Part shown: in pieces, positions 49,802 through 58,567 of the stretch
How positions within the stretch are numbered: position 1 is the first letter of the stretch
Layout: each line of letters begins with the position of its first letter
NCBI GenBank assembly: GCA_964448115.1
Contig: CAYUVA010000011.1
Span: 1 to 64,000 of the forward strand
DNA length: 64,000 bases
Direction of reading: 5' to 3'
From: CAYUVA01 sp964448115 [NCBI: uncultured bacterium]
GTDB taxonomy: Bacteria; CAYUVA01
Notes under the pieces: model-generated
Database searches by the model: none
Told to the model about the DNA's origin: nothing
What the model saw: only the letters and a program-made list of their open reading frames with translations
Position numbers and translations under genes: made by a program

Positions 49802-50008
49802 TTACACTACAATGCTCTGCTTGATGATCGGCATAAAGCCGAGAATGGTTATCAGTGGACTTTTCAGATCATGTGAGACCGCATAGGTAAAGCATTTGAG
49901 TTCGGCATTTCGAGTCTCCAACTCGGCGTTCAACATCTTTTGCTCATCGACAGCCTTTTTTTGTTGAGTAATATTTCGCACTACCGCCAATACCTCATCT
50001 ACCCCCAA
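49802..50008 (-). pseudogene. Remnant of a PAS-histidine kinase
   Basis: Only 68 codons on the minus strand survive, from a TTG (in-frame stop three codons earlier). The product begins with the end of a PAS domain (DEVLAVVRNITQQKKA), followed by a coiled coil (LNAELETRNAELKCF) and the phosphoacceptor segment YAVSHDLKSPLITILGF (His in SHDL), then ends after about 12 residues. The rest of the HisKA helix and the ATPase domain are missing: I translated the downstream frames and saw no continuation. It is therefore a decayed or truncated kinase gene. Confidence 0.8.
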
Positions 50009-50076
50009 TGGAAGCTAGCCGATTTTTCTTTGGTTAACTGGAAAATATTGGACAGAGAGTTATACTTATAGATGCA

Positions 50077-51021
50077 ATGCGCTTGGCTAATGAAAATCAT
50101 TTTATTCTTTTTTTCTTGGCAATCTTGGCTTTTATAATTTACATGGCTGGTTGCCATGGCGGGGATAAATCAAGGGACGATATCGATGTTGATCGCCAGG
50201 AAAGATCATCTGTTATCGATTTTTTATCCAAAGGCTCACTTCATGGCAATTGGCTTAAAAAAGGCGAGCCGAGGTCCTATACGGCTGAGAATCTGTACTT
50301 GTTCAACAATGGTGAGTCGGTCAATTTTACCTCTTATGATCTCGATAACATGTCCCACTTCGAGTATTCCCGTGGAGAGGAGATCCTCAGTATCGAGGTT
50401 TATCGCTTTAAAAATCCGAGCGGCGCATTCGGAGTATATAGCCTCTATCGCGCGCCCAAGTTAGCCCTGTCGTTCAATTTCGCGCATATTTGCCTAAACG
50501 GCAGAGGGATCAACCTTCTAAAGGGGAGTTATTACATGGTCATGATCATTGACCCCTGGCAAAAAAAGTATCAGGGTGAGGTCATCGCACTGGCTCGATT
50601 GATCGCTGAAAACATACCAGAAGATACTGTGATACCTAAGGTCGTGTTGAACCTGCCCAAGGAGGAATTGGTGCAACGCTCGCAGGTTTATATCGAGAGC
50701 ATAAACATACTTCTAAATTTCTATCCGTGGGTATCAAAGGATATCTTTGGATTCGAGGAGGGCACAGTTGCAGCGCTTGCCTCGTATCGCCGTAGTAAGG
50801 ATAAATACTTTATCATTAATATAGAGTTTCCCAGCGCAAAGCAAGCTTCCAAGGCATTTGGCGAGCTTAAGAAGGTTATCAAAGATAATGAAACCTTTGC
50901 AAACAAGAAGTTCAGCAATACCCTAATAACATACACTAACCGTGAGAAGGTTAGTCGCATCAAGTACATCCCGCCCAATCGGATACTGATTTATGATAGC
51001 ATGCCCATCTTGGAACAATAG
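50077..51021 (+). CDS. Lipoprotein, DUF6599-like
   Basis: 314 residues. Signal segment HFILFFLAILAFIIYMAGC with a lipobox-like site (YMAGC, Cys at 26). The rest resembles DUF6599: NWLKKGEPRSYTAENLYLFN (about 59-78), then ILSIEVYRFKNPSGAFGVYS (about 108-127). The family is annotated as of unknown function, often in lipoproteins. The ATG at 50077 has only a distant GAGAG, so the start is not well supported by a ribosome-binding site. It converges on amrS, whose stop lies 10 nt away. Confidence 0.7.
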   Translation: MRLANENHFILFFLAILAFIIYMAGCHGGDKSRDDIDVDRQERSSVIDFLSKGSLHGNWLKKGEPRSYTAENLYLFNNGESVNFTSYDLDNMSHFEYSRGEEILSIEVYRFKNPSGAFGVYSLYRAPKLALSFNFAHICLNGRGINLLKGSYYMVMIIDPWQKKYQGEVIALARLIAENIPEDTVIPKVVLNLPKEELVQRSQVYIESINILLNFYPWVSKDIFGFEEGTVAALASYRRSKDKYFIINIEFPSAKQASKAFGELKKVIKDNETFANKKFSNTLITYTNREKVSRIKYIPPNRILIYDSMPILEQ

Positions 51022-51031
51022 GGCTTGAATC

Positions 51032-52168
51032 CTATCCCCATACCCCTGGGATCTTTGTTTCGCAGAATTTACACTTACCATCGGTGATATTATTCTCTGT
51101 GATGTAGTAGCCGTATCGTGCAATGAGCTTCTTTTTGCAGTTATGGCAGTATGTATTCTCCGCATCGTGTCCGGGCACATTGCCGACATAGACATATCGG
51201 ATTCCCTCTTCCATGCATGCCTTGCGAGCTCTCTCCAGGGTGCTAACCGGCGTGGAGGGGAGGTTCTGCAACTGGTACATGGGATGGAAGCGTGTGAAAT
51301 GTACGGGTACATCTACTCCAAGCTCCTTGACTATCCACTTAGCCATCTTGCGGATGTCGTCGATCTGGTCGTTCAGGGTGGGTATTACCAGATAAACGAT
51401 CTCGGTCCAGACCTTCCTCTCAACAAGCAACTTCAGGCAATCTAACACCGGTTGAAGAGTCCCGGCGCAGTAATTCTTGTAGAAGCTATCGGTAAATGCC
51501 TTGAGATCGACCTTCATGGCGTCAAGGTACCTGCACCAGTCCTCTAGCGCCTGCTCAGTTATGTATCCGTTGGATATGCTGATCGTCTTGATATCAGAGC
51601 CTTTGGTTAGCCTGGCGGTCTCGTAAACATACTCGAAGAATACCACTGGCTCTGTATATGTAAAGGCGATCGACTTTGCGCCCTTCATTTTAGCTAACGG
51701 GACCAGCTTCTCCGGGGGAAGGTTCAAGTTATCCACCTGTTCAGGGCGTACCTGCGAGATCTGCCAGTTCTGACAGAACTTGCAGAGCATGTTACAACCA
51801 GCGGTTGCCAGCGAGAATGCTTTTGTACTGGGAAAGAAGTGAAATAACGGCTTTTTCTCCACGGGATCGATATGAACCGAGCAGGGTCTGCCATAAACCA
51901 GCGTGTAGTATGTGCCATCCTTGTTTTCTCTGCATCCGCAGTATCCTCTCTCCTTATCTGCGACCTCGCAATGTCGGGGGCATATATCGCAGCGCACCAT
52001 CTTCTCATCACGCTTCTGATAGTGCATCGCTTCCCGCCATGAAAGGGAGCTGGAGGTGGAGAGTTCAAGGCTGTTGGCTATTGAGACAGGATTGCCCTTT
52101 AAAAGGCTAGAAGCACATACCGCACCGCTTCCCGCAAGCATTAGCCTAATGAATTCCCTGCGATTCAT
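51032..52168 (-). CDS. amrS: AmmeMemoRadiSam-type radical SAM enzyme with a Tat-like signal
   Basis: 378 residues. It opens MNRREFIRLMLAGSGAVCAS, a twin-arginine (RRxF) signal, unexpected for a cytosolic family; membership is clear from CDICPRHC, YCGCRENKDG, PCSVHIDPVEKKPLFHF and the radical SAM cluster CNMLCKFCQNWQIS (about 130-143). Further blocks: FTYTEPVVFFEYV, KVDLKAF and HFTRFHPMYQL. Two extra CxxC pairs (CHNCKK, CKFCETK) lie at the C-terminus, suggesting another metal site. The partner genes Memo and AMMECR1 are not in the window. The DUF362 gene ends 1 bp before the start, on the same strand, and both are presumably one transcript. Confidence 0.88.
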   Translation of the reverse strand: MNRREFIRLMLAGSGAVCASSLLKGNPVSIANSLELSTSSSLSWREAMHYQKRDEKMVRCDICPRHCEVADKERGYCGCRENKDGTYYTLVYGRPCSVHIDPVEKKPLFHFFPSTKAFSLATAGCNMLCKFCQNWQISQVRPEQVDNLNLPPEKLVPLAKMKGAKSIAFTYTEPVVFFEYVYETARLTKGSDIKTISISNGYITEQALEDWCRYLDAMKVDLKAFTDSFYKNYCAGTLQPVLDCLKLLVERKVWTEIVYLVIPTLNDQIDDIRKMAKWIVKELGVDVPVHFTRFHPMYQLQNLPSTPVSTLERARKACMEEGIRYVYVGNVPGHDAENTYCHNCKKKLIARYGYYITENNITDGKCKFCETKIPGVWG

Positions 52169-52169
52169 A

Positions 52170-53060
52170 TCAAACCTCCACGGTTAGCCTTTCGATCTTC
52201 TGAATATCGCTCACTCCGAGTGAGTACTTATCGCTCGATGCCTCGAAAATGTACCTGGGATACCGATTCATATCCTTTAGCGCCGAAATGCCATTCTTCT
52301 CACGCATCTGGCTGATTATCTCGTAAATGACCCGATCAAGGGCAACAGCATCGGTTGATAGCAAAATTGCCCCGTACCTCACGGCATACTGAGGCTTATA
52401 TCCAGGACCGCCGTGATATTGCACCCGCAGGGCATCGCAGATGCATAGCTTCAGTTTACGCTTGATTTCAGGGATGGCAAGCAAATCGCAAAGGTATGGC
52501 GTGCAGTTGTTGTCATGGTACTTGTTGGGATTATTGATGATGCCGTAGAGGTTCTTCATGGCACCGCATACTCCTGACAGGTTGTGATCCTTCATAACTG
52601 GCATACTCACCAGAGCATCGCACTCGGAGACGATGCGGCTAAGCTGTGAGCATAGGTCGCCCTGGATGGTTAAACGAGGCTCATAGCCATAGCCAGCCTG
52701 GTCGGTGCCAAAGCAGCGAACGCCACTTTTACCAGTGTATATCTGATAACCAGCGCCCTTGAGTTCCCTATTAGTGCGGTCGAAGATGATGATGCGATTG
52801 TCTTTCAGCCCTGATGCTACTAATATCTTGGCAAAAGACATGGCAAGTTCGGGATGGGTAGTTAGGTGCCTTCCAGCTATCGGGTTAACCTTGATACCGA
52901 CTGTATGCGAGGCTTTGAAGAGCTTGTTGACAGAATCCTTGGCATTTGACGCCTCGAACAGCCTACACAAGCCCTGGTTAAGCATCGTAGAGAGGACTTT
53001 AGGATCGACATCTTCTCCCTTGAAGGCTTTGCCCGATTTTACTATGACTACCTTGCTCAT
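52170..53060 (-). CDS. DUF362 domain protein
   Basis: 296 residues. Motifs of the family: KVVIVKSG at the start, VGIKVNPIAG (about 54-63), DRTNRELKGAGYQ, ALVSMPVMKDHNLSGVCGAMKNLYG (about 150-170), and ICDALRVQYHGGPG. DUF362 proteins are often fused to or paired with ferredoxin-type domains or radical SAM enzymes; here there are no CxxCxxCxxxC ferredoxin repeats. Position: divergent from the GT4 gene and directly upstream of amrS (1-bp gap), so probably an operon. Its start ATG follows GATAACC, a poor ribosome-binding site. Possible electron carrier or maturation factor. Confidence 0.85.
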   Translation of the reverse strand: MSKVVIVKSGKAFKGEDVDPKVLSTMLNQGLCRLFEASNAKDSVNKLFKASHTVGIKVNPIAGRHLTTHPELAMSFAKILVASGLKDNRIIIFDRTNRELKGAGYQIYTGKSGVRCFGTDQAGYGYEPRLTIQGDLCSQLSRIVSECDALVSMPVMKDHNLSGVCGAMKNLYGIINNPNKYHDNNCTPYLCDLLAIPEIKRKLKLCICDALRVQYHGGPGYKPQYAVRYGAILLSTDAVALDRVIYEIISQMREKNGISALKDMNRYPRYIFEASSDKYSLGVSDIQKIERLTVEV

Positions 53061-53142
53061 GGTTATCGTTCAGCGGCTGTTGATTATGGGATAATTGAAA
53101 ACTGAAGCCCTGTCAAGGATAATAAAGAAGGAAAAGGTAATC

Positions 53143-54228
53143 ATGAACATTCTTCACCTAAACTCGGAACCGGCTCTTCGAGGTGGGGAGCGACAGACAC
53201 TCAGCCTCATTAAGTACCTTAATCAATGGGGACATAACTGCCTGTTAACCTGCTCCCAGGGCAGCGCCATTGCACAGAAAGCAAAGGAACTAGGCATCAT
53301 TACTTATGAGATCAAATTTCAGTCAGAATATAACATTTTTACCTTGCTGAAACTTTATGATATTGTAAAACAAAATAAGATCGACCTAATTCATGCGCAT
53401 ACATCGAGAACTGCAACCTACGCCGGCTTGATAGCCAGGCTGCTTTGCGGTAAAAATGTGCGCTGCGTGGTATCCCGAAGGGTACAATTCTCCACCAGGG
53501 GCAATCCGCTGCGCAAGCTCAAGTACCAATGCCTCCCTCATAAGATCATCGCTATCTCCGAGGGGGTCAAGAAGGTGCTCGTTGCTGATGGAATAAGTGA
53601 AGCTAAGATCTCAGTAGTTTACAGCGGCATAGAGCCACAACGCTTTGATGTGGCAACCGAACCTGATTATCTTCAGAGACAGCTTGGCATCCCCAGAGGC
53701 GCCATCATCATCTTGAATATCGCCTACCTGAATCCGAGCAAGGGATTGAAATACCTGCTTGATGCAATGTCAATTCTACTTGGATCCGTGCGCAATATAC
53801 ACCTGGTACAGGTTGGAAGCGGGGAGATGAAACAACGCCTATTGGCTCATGCGGATTACCTTGGCATCTCTCGCCATGTAACCTTTGCTGGACGCAGAGA
53901 GGATATACCACAACTCATGCATAGTTGCGATATTTTTGTCATCTCATCAGAGCAAGAGGGACTGTGTACCTCGATCATGGATGCCATGGTCTGCGCCAAG
54001 CCGGTGGTAGCGACCAAAGTCGGCGGAATACCGGAGATAGTCAAGGATGGGGAGACAGGGTTCCTGGTGTCCCCGCGGGATGCTCAAGCGCTGGCAGACA
54101 AAATAAGGGTTATGCTGCTCGATGATAATCTGCGCAGTGAAATGGGAGCCAAAGGGAGAGAACTAATACTTGATAGCTTCACTGCCGAGAGGATGGCAAG
54201 AAATACACTTGATGTTTATCCAAGATAG
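53143..54228 (+). CDS. GT4-family glycosyltransferase
   Basis: Retaining glycosyltransferase that adds a sugar from a nucleotide donor to a lipid or polysaccharide. 361 residues from ATG at 53143, preceded by GAAGGAAAAGG; an upstream in-frame start adds 16 basic residues with no ribosome-binding site. N-terminal Rossmann half: LNSEPALRGGERQTLSLIKY (GGxExx) and IDLIHAHTSRTATYAGLIAR. C-terminal half: HKIIAISEGVKKVLVADGIS, LNIAYLNPSKGLKYLLDAM and SSEQEGLCTSIMDAMVCAKP, the E-x7-E donor site whose second acidic residue is Asp, an unusual substitution. VVATKVGGIPEIVKDGETGFLV follows. Convergent with the NHL-GT39 gene. Confidence 0.88.
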   Translation: MNILHLNSEPALRGGERQTLSLIKYLNQWGHNCLLTCSQGSAIAQKAKELGIITYEIKFQSEYNIFTLLKLYDIVKQNKIDLIHAHTSRTATYAGLIARLLCGKNVRCVVSRRVQFSTRGNPLRKLKYQCLPHKIIAISEGVKKVLVADGISEAKISVVYSGIEPQRFDVATEPDYLQRQLGIPRGAIIILNIAYLNPSKGLKYLLDAMSILLGSVRNIHLVQVGSGEMKQRLLAHADYLGISRHVTFAGRREDIPQLMHSCDIFVISSEQEGLCTSIMDAMVCAKPVVATKVGGIPEIVKDGETGFLVSPRDAQALADKIRVMLLDDNLRSEMGAKGRELILDSFTAERMARNTLDVYPR

Positions 54229-54237
54229 TCGAACTAT

Positions 54238-57200
54238 CTACTCAACTACCGGGCTGAATTTTTTTATTACATCGTTATCGCGGTCCGCTATGTAAATATT
54301 ACCCTCAGCATCCATCTCGATTTCGCCGGGGTGATTGAAGAAAGTTTCATTATAAAACACGCTGAATTTATTACTTCTATCATCGCTCACTAACCGGTTG
54401 CCACTCTGATCATAAACCAGTATGCTGTTATCCTCGGTAGCACTTAGAATTATGGAATCAAACCTGTCGATACAAAGCCTGCTTCTCTCATATATCCTGT
54501 TGCAGGGTATGCTCCAGGCTAGGTCCCCATTGGGATTGTATTTCAGGATCAATTCCAAGTCCTTATCCGCTACATAGATATTATCATTGCTGTCGATTGC
54601 AACTGATACCGGGCGTTTGAGGATAACAGGGTTTTTATCGTCATTTCCGATACTTTTTAGGAACTTACCTTGCGGAGAATATATCCAAATCTGGTGAGCA
54701 TTTGCATCTGCAAAATATAGATTCCCCTTGCTATCTGTTGCGATATCCTTTACTACACCAGGATTCTTGCCTTCACCTGTAAAAAACACTCCCAGGTAGT
54801 TGCCCTGTTGATCAAAGCTGTAGATCGCCTGCTGTATCTCCGAGGCGACCAGGATCTGGTTTTCAGGAGCCAAACCGATATTTATGGGTATCTCGAAGCC
54901 TCCATCGCCGTGCCCTTTCTTGCCGAATAGTCTTATCAATTCGCCATTATGAGAGAATATTTTGATCTTATAGCGTGCTCCGTCGGCGACAATGATCTCA
55001 TTATCTTTTGAAATAACGAAATCATGTGGGTCTCTCAGCGAAGCATCATCATGGCCGGTATGTCCATATATCGAGGAGAGAACATATCGATAATTTGTCT
55101 TTCTTACTGGTTCACCTTTTAAGTATGTTGATGGATTGGAGTTAGGATTCAGCCAGTAGTAAGGTATATCCTTCATCGCCCCCTCCCCTACCCCAATTTG
55201 GCACTTCAGGTATGTTCCCACGCTTGCATTCTCTACCAGGATATCCACCTGGTGCAATCCGGGAGACAACATCGTATTCAAAGAATATTCACCAATCTCA
55301 TCAGCAGGCTGAGCCTTATATTCATCGATACTTGCGCTAAGGAACGCATTACACCATAGCTTGAATCGATACCTCTCCAATTTGGGGATATATATGCTGC
55401 CGCTTATACGAATATTAAAACTGGAACCCTCGATGCCTTTCGGTGTCTTATCCCAAAGTATGTTCAAGCTGCTTATCTTGTCGCTATGAATCAACTTATG
55501 CTGTTTTGAATCATAGTATTCGATCTTGAGCGATTGCCTTTTTATTATCGCCTCGTGAGGTATCAAATATGCGATATAGGCTATCTCATGGCTTTTGCCG
55601 GGCAAAGGATTATGCCCCTTGAAATAATGCGCCTCGGGGTAAAACTCCTTTATGTACTTGGGCAAGATATTCAGAGCCATGAAACTAGGGGTAAGCACTA
55701 TGGCTACTCCCTTATCGACCCGTTTGCTGATCGGAAAGACATCCTTTAGCTCAAAGATAGGAAAAGCAGGCGTGGTCTCATGTTTGTATTTGGTAAGGAC
55801 AGGTTCTGAGAAATCATAGCCATAATATCGTATGGTGTCGTGTAACGCGAGTTCCTCAGATACATAAAAGTCATAGTCGGGCAGATGTTTTTTTATAAAC
55901 TTCCCCGCTTCGGTCTTCATGGCGTAATATCCGTAGCAAAACTGCCCATCATGCAATGCCTTCTTGAAGTAATAACGATAATCTTGAACCAATCCAGCCC
56001 CCAGGCTGACCGCGACCAGCAAGACAAATATTCCTGTGCCAGCCTTGGGTAAAATCATTTTTAGAAATTCATGAAGCCATGCATAAAATATTGCTGCGAG
56101 CAAAAATATCATGGGAGTAACGCCAATCATTCGTACATAGCTCGGCACAGATAAAAGTGATGGTAGGCTGGTTCCCCAAAATATGAACAGTAGGAGCATC
56201 ATATCGATTCGACGCCAGTTCTTGAATGCTAGTAACAAGCCGAATGTGAAAGCTATGACCAATGATAAATTCAAAAGCGGTTCTAAGGGGATGAGGAAAC
56301 TACCGGTACCACCCTGGACATAAAATGTCTTAATCCAGTTAGACAAGTTTTCCCACAATGGTGCAAAGCTGCCGACCTGCTTTATTCGGTTTCCCACGAA
56401 CAGGTACTGGGCGCGAGCGCTGGTGAATAATCCCTCCTGGATTGTATAGATTAAAAGCGGTCCATAGCTGACCAGGATTCCCAGAATAACTATGAATAAA
56501 GATCCTATATAGCGGCGGAGAAAACCTCGTTTAGTAAGCGCTAATAAAAGAAACCATCCCAGGACGATCAGGGGAATCCCCTTGCCTGATAGATAGGTAT
56601 GCGTGCATAATCCGATTCCGAGACCACCTAGAAAATAATATATGCGCCTATGCTTGTGGAAACCTAATAATAGAAAGTAAAGCCCGATCAACAAAATGGT
56701 GGGAAGCAGGATTCCACGCAAGCCGGTTCGGCTATAGCTCACATGTCCGGGAAACGATGCCATGAAAAAGGCAGCGATGAAAGCATATCGGTTTCCCAGG
56801 ATTAAACGAGCCAAGAGATATACAAAGATTAATCCAACCATGCCTATCATAACCGATGTTAATCGCATGGAAAGCACCGATACACCATGCATCCTAAATA
56901 CAAGGCTCATTATGAGAAAATATAAAGTCTCCTGACCCCAGTGAAAGTACGAGAAAGGAAGATATGGTCTCCCTTGCATAAAGCCGATCGCCTCCAGGAT
57001 ATTCCATGCTGAGTCGCTATGCAGCCCCGGCGGTATCTCGCTGATTCGATAAAGCCTGAAAAATAGTCCTAAAGCAAGGATTATACAGAATAGTAAAATC
57101 TCGGCTATGATCGGCATTCCTTTAGCCGGTTTTATTACATCCACTTTGGAGTCATAAATTACTATAAAGAGGATGCAAGCTATGGACATGGTTAGTGCGC

Positions 57201-58521
57201 CGGCTAGTATCTTTTCCTGCATTAAAAACAGCTCACCGAGCATTGCTAATGATATGTTTGCAGCTAAAATCAAGAATAGTAGGTGCCTTTTATGACTAAT
57301 AGAATCGCGAAATCTATGTGATAAAGGCTTTCGAGGTGGTAATCGTTCGCTAATCCCGTCCAATAATAGATCCTCGCCTACCACTTCATCGCTATGGTCT
57401 TTGATAAGCGATGTTCGAACTAGTAAAGGCATCAGGATGTGAAATACAAAGATATAAAGGGCTGCCAGGCAAGCTAAACCGAGAAAGTAAACCTTGAAGG
57501 GGAAACGCTCAGGATTGACCCATGACTTCGGCTTATTAAACAAAGGAAACATTATATTAGCCAAGGCTGTTTTTGTTAATTCCCTGGTTGGTTTCCTTGA
57601 AAGCACGGCTATACGGCAGCGAGTAGCATCCACAGCGTAAATCTTGCCCTGCTTGCCAATACAGATCCCGCAGACATAAATAAGGTCGGGTTTCTCCCCA
57701 ACATACCGCAACCAGGACATTTTATTGCCACTTATCCTGGCTGCCTTAATCTCTTTAGCCATCGGAAGGGTTACATAGATGATATCGCCATCTACAGCGA
57801 TGTAGCTCTCTCCCCACTTGTCAACCTCTGTATAAGATAGCTGTGATAAATAATTCCCCTTGTTATCAAATAATTGCAGCCTTCTATTGCCCGTATCGGC
57901 TACCAGAATGTTGCCATTGTCAAATACATGTATGCCTACCGGCTCCATAAGTTGACCGGGCAGATTGCCGCCACCACCAAAAGCTCCCAGAAAGACGCCT
58001 TGCGGGGAGAACCTTTTGATCATCTTATGCCCAGTATCAACGACATATATGATACCCTCCCCATCAAGCGCAATCCCCTTTGGCGCAAAGAAATGACCTG
58101 TAATTTGCATAAGAAATTCACCATGGGGAGAGAATTTCTGCACCCGATGATTCCAGGTGTCTGCTACATAAATATTACCTTGCGAATCGCAGGCAACTCC
58201 TGTAGGGTCACTGAATTGTCCCGCTTCTGCTCCTCTGGAGCCAAAAGATAATTTGAGCCTGCCATCTGGGAGGATTACCTGTATCCGGGCATTCCTGAAG
58301 TCGCAGGCAACAAGCGAGCCATCATGAGAAGAAGCTATCCCTTTTGGCTCATTAAACTGTTTTTCGCCAGTTCCGCAACTACCATAGAAAGCTATTGTCT
58401 TAAATGCAAACAAGGATTCATTAAGCTTTGCTTTAACGATAAAATAAACAACAAATAAAACCATTAAAAATATTGCGAGTAAAAGAATAAAAAATATAAC
58501 TTTATTTTTCCTCAAGTTCAT
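54238..58521 (-). CDS. NHL-propeller / GT39-like membrane / PA14-like / NHL-propeller fusion
   Basis: 1427 residues. An N-terminal anchor (KVIFFILLLAIFLMVLFVVYF, 7-27) is followed by a six-bladed NHL propeller (about 40-310; NEPKGIASSHDGS, SDPTGVACDSQGNIYVADTWN and APKGIALDGEGIIYVVDTGH are typical blades). Membrane segments appear at about 345-370 and 415-455, then a GT39/PMT_2-like region (475-850) with the outer-loop motif PPGLHSDSAWNILEAIGF and about ten helices. A soluble stretch (860-985) precedes a PA14-like domain (997-1125; KIEYYDSKQHKLIHS, RYRFKLWCNAFLSASID). A second NHL propeller (1145-1427) closes it: DNIYVADKDLELILKYNPNG and AEGNIYIADRDNDVIKKFS. I know of no family with this complete order. 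The AT-rich region before the ATG has no ribosome-binding site. Putative role: membrane glycosyltransferase with two sensing or docking propellers. Confidence 0.85.
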   Translation of the reverse strand: MNLRKNKVIFFILLLAIFLMVLFVVYFIVKAKLNESLFAFKTIAFYGSCGTGEKQFNEPKGIASSHDGSLVACDFRNARIQVILPDGRLKLSFGSRGAEAGQFSDPTGVACDSQGNIYVADTWNHRVQKFSPHGEFLMQITGHFFAPKGIALDGEGIIYVVDTGHKMIKRFSPQGVFLGAFGGGGNLPGQLMEPVGIHVFDNGNILVADTGNRRLQLFDNKGNYLSQLSYTEVDKWGESYIAVDGDIIYVTLPMAKEIKAARISGNKMSWLRYVGEKPDLIYVCGICIGKQGKIYAVDATRCRIAVLSRKPTRELTKTALANIMFPLFNKPKSWVNPERFPFKVYFLGLACLAALYIFVFHILMPLLVRTSLIKDHSDEVVGEDLLLDGISERLPPRKPLSHRFRDSISHKRHLLFLILAANISLAMLGELFLMQEKILAGALTMSIACILFIVIYDSKVDVIKPAKGMPIIAEILLFCIILALGLFFRLYRISEIPPGLHSDSAWNILEAIGFMQGRPYLPFSYFHWGQETLYFLIMSLVFRMHGVSVLSMRLTSVMIGMVGLIFVYLLARLILGNRYAFIAAFFMASFPGHVSYSRTGLRGILLPTILLIGLYFLLLGFHKHRRIYYFLGGLGIGLCTHTYLSGKGIPLIVLGWFLLLALTKRGFLRRYIGSLFIVILGILVSYGPLLIYTIQEGLFTSARAQYLFVGNRIKQVGSFAPLWENLSNWIKTFYVQGGTGSFLIPLEPLLNLSLVIAFTFGLLLAFKNWRRIDMMLLLFIFWGTSLPSLLSVPSYVRMIGVTPMIFLLAAIFYAWLHEFLKMILPKAGTGIFVLLVAVSLGAGLVQDYRYYFKKALHDGQFCYGYYAMKTEAGKFIKKHLPDYDFYVSEELALHDTIRYYGYDFSEPVLTKYKHETTPAFPIFELKDVFPISKRVDKGVAIVLTPSFMALNILPKYIKEFYPEAHYFKGHNPLPGKSHEIAYIAYLIPHEAIIKRQSLKIEYYDSKQHKLIHSDKISSLNILWDKTPKGIEGSSFNIRISGSIYIPKLERYRFKLWCNAFLSASIDEYKAQPADEIGEYSLNTMLSPGLHQVDILVENASVGTYLKCQIGVGEGAMKDIPYYWLNPNSNPSTYLKGEPVRKTNYRYVLSSIYGHTGHDDASLRDPHDFVISKDNEIIVADGARYKIKIFSHNGELIRLFGKKGHGDGGFEIPINIGLAPENQILVASEIQQAIYSFDQQGNYLGVFFTGEGKNPGVVKDIATDSKGNLYFADANAHQIWIYSPQGKFLKSIGNDDKNPVILKRPVSVAIDSNDNIYVADKDLELILKYNPNGDLAWSIPCNRIYERSRLCIDRFDSIILSATEDNSILVYDQSGNRLVSDDRSNKFSVFYNETFFNHPGEIEMDAEGNIYIADRDNDVIKKFSPVVE

Positions 58522-58567
58522 TTAAATAATATTTATGCTAGTATTTTTAATTATCAGTTTTCACATT

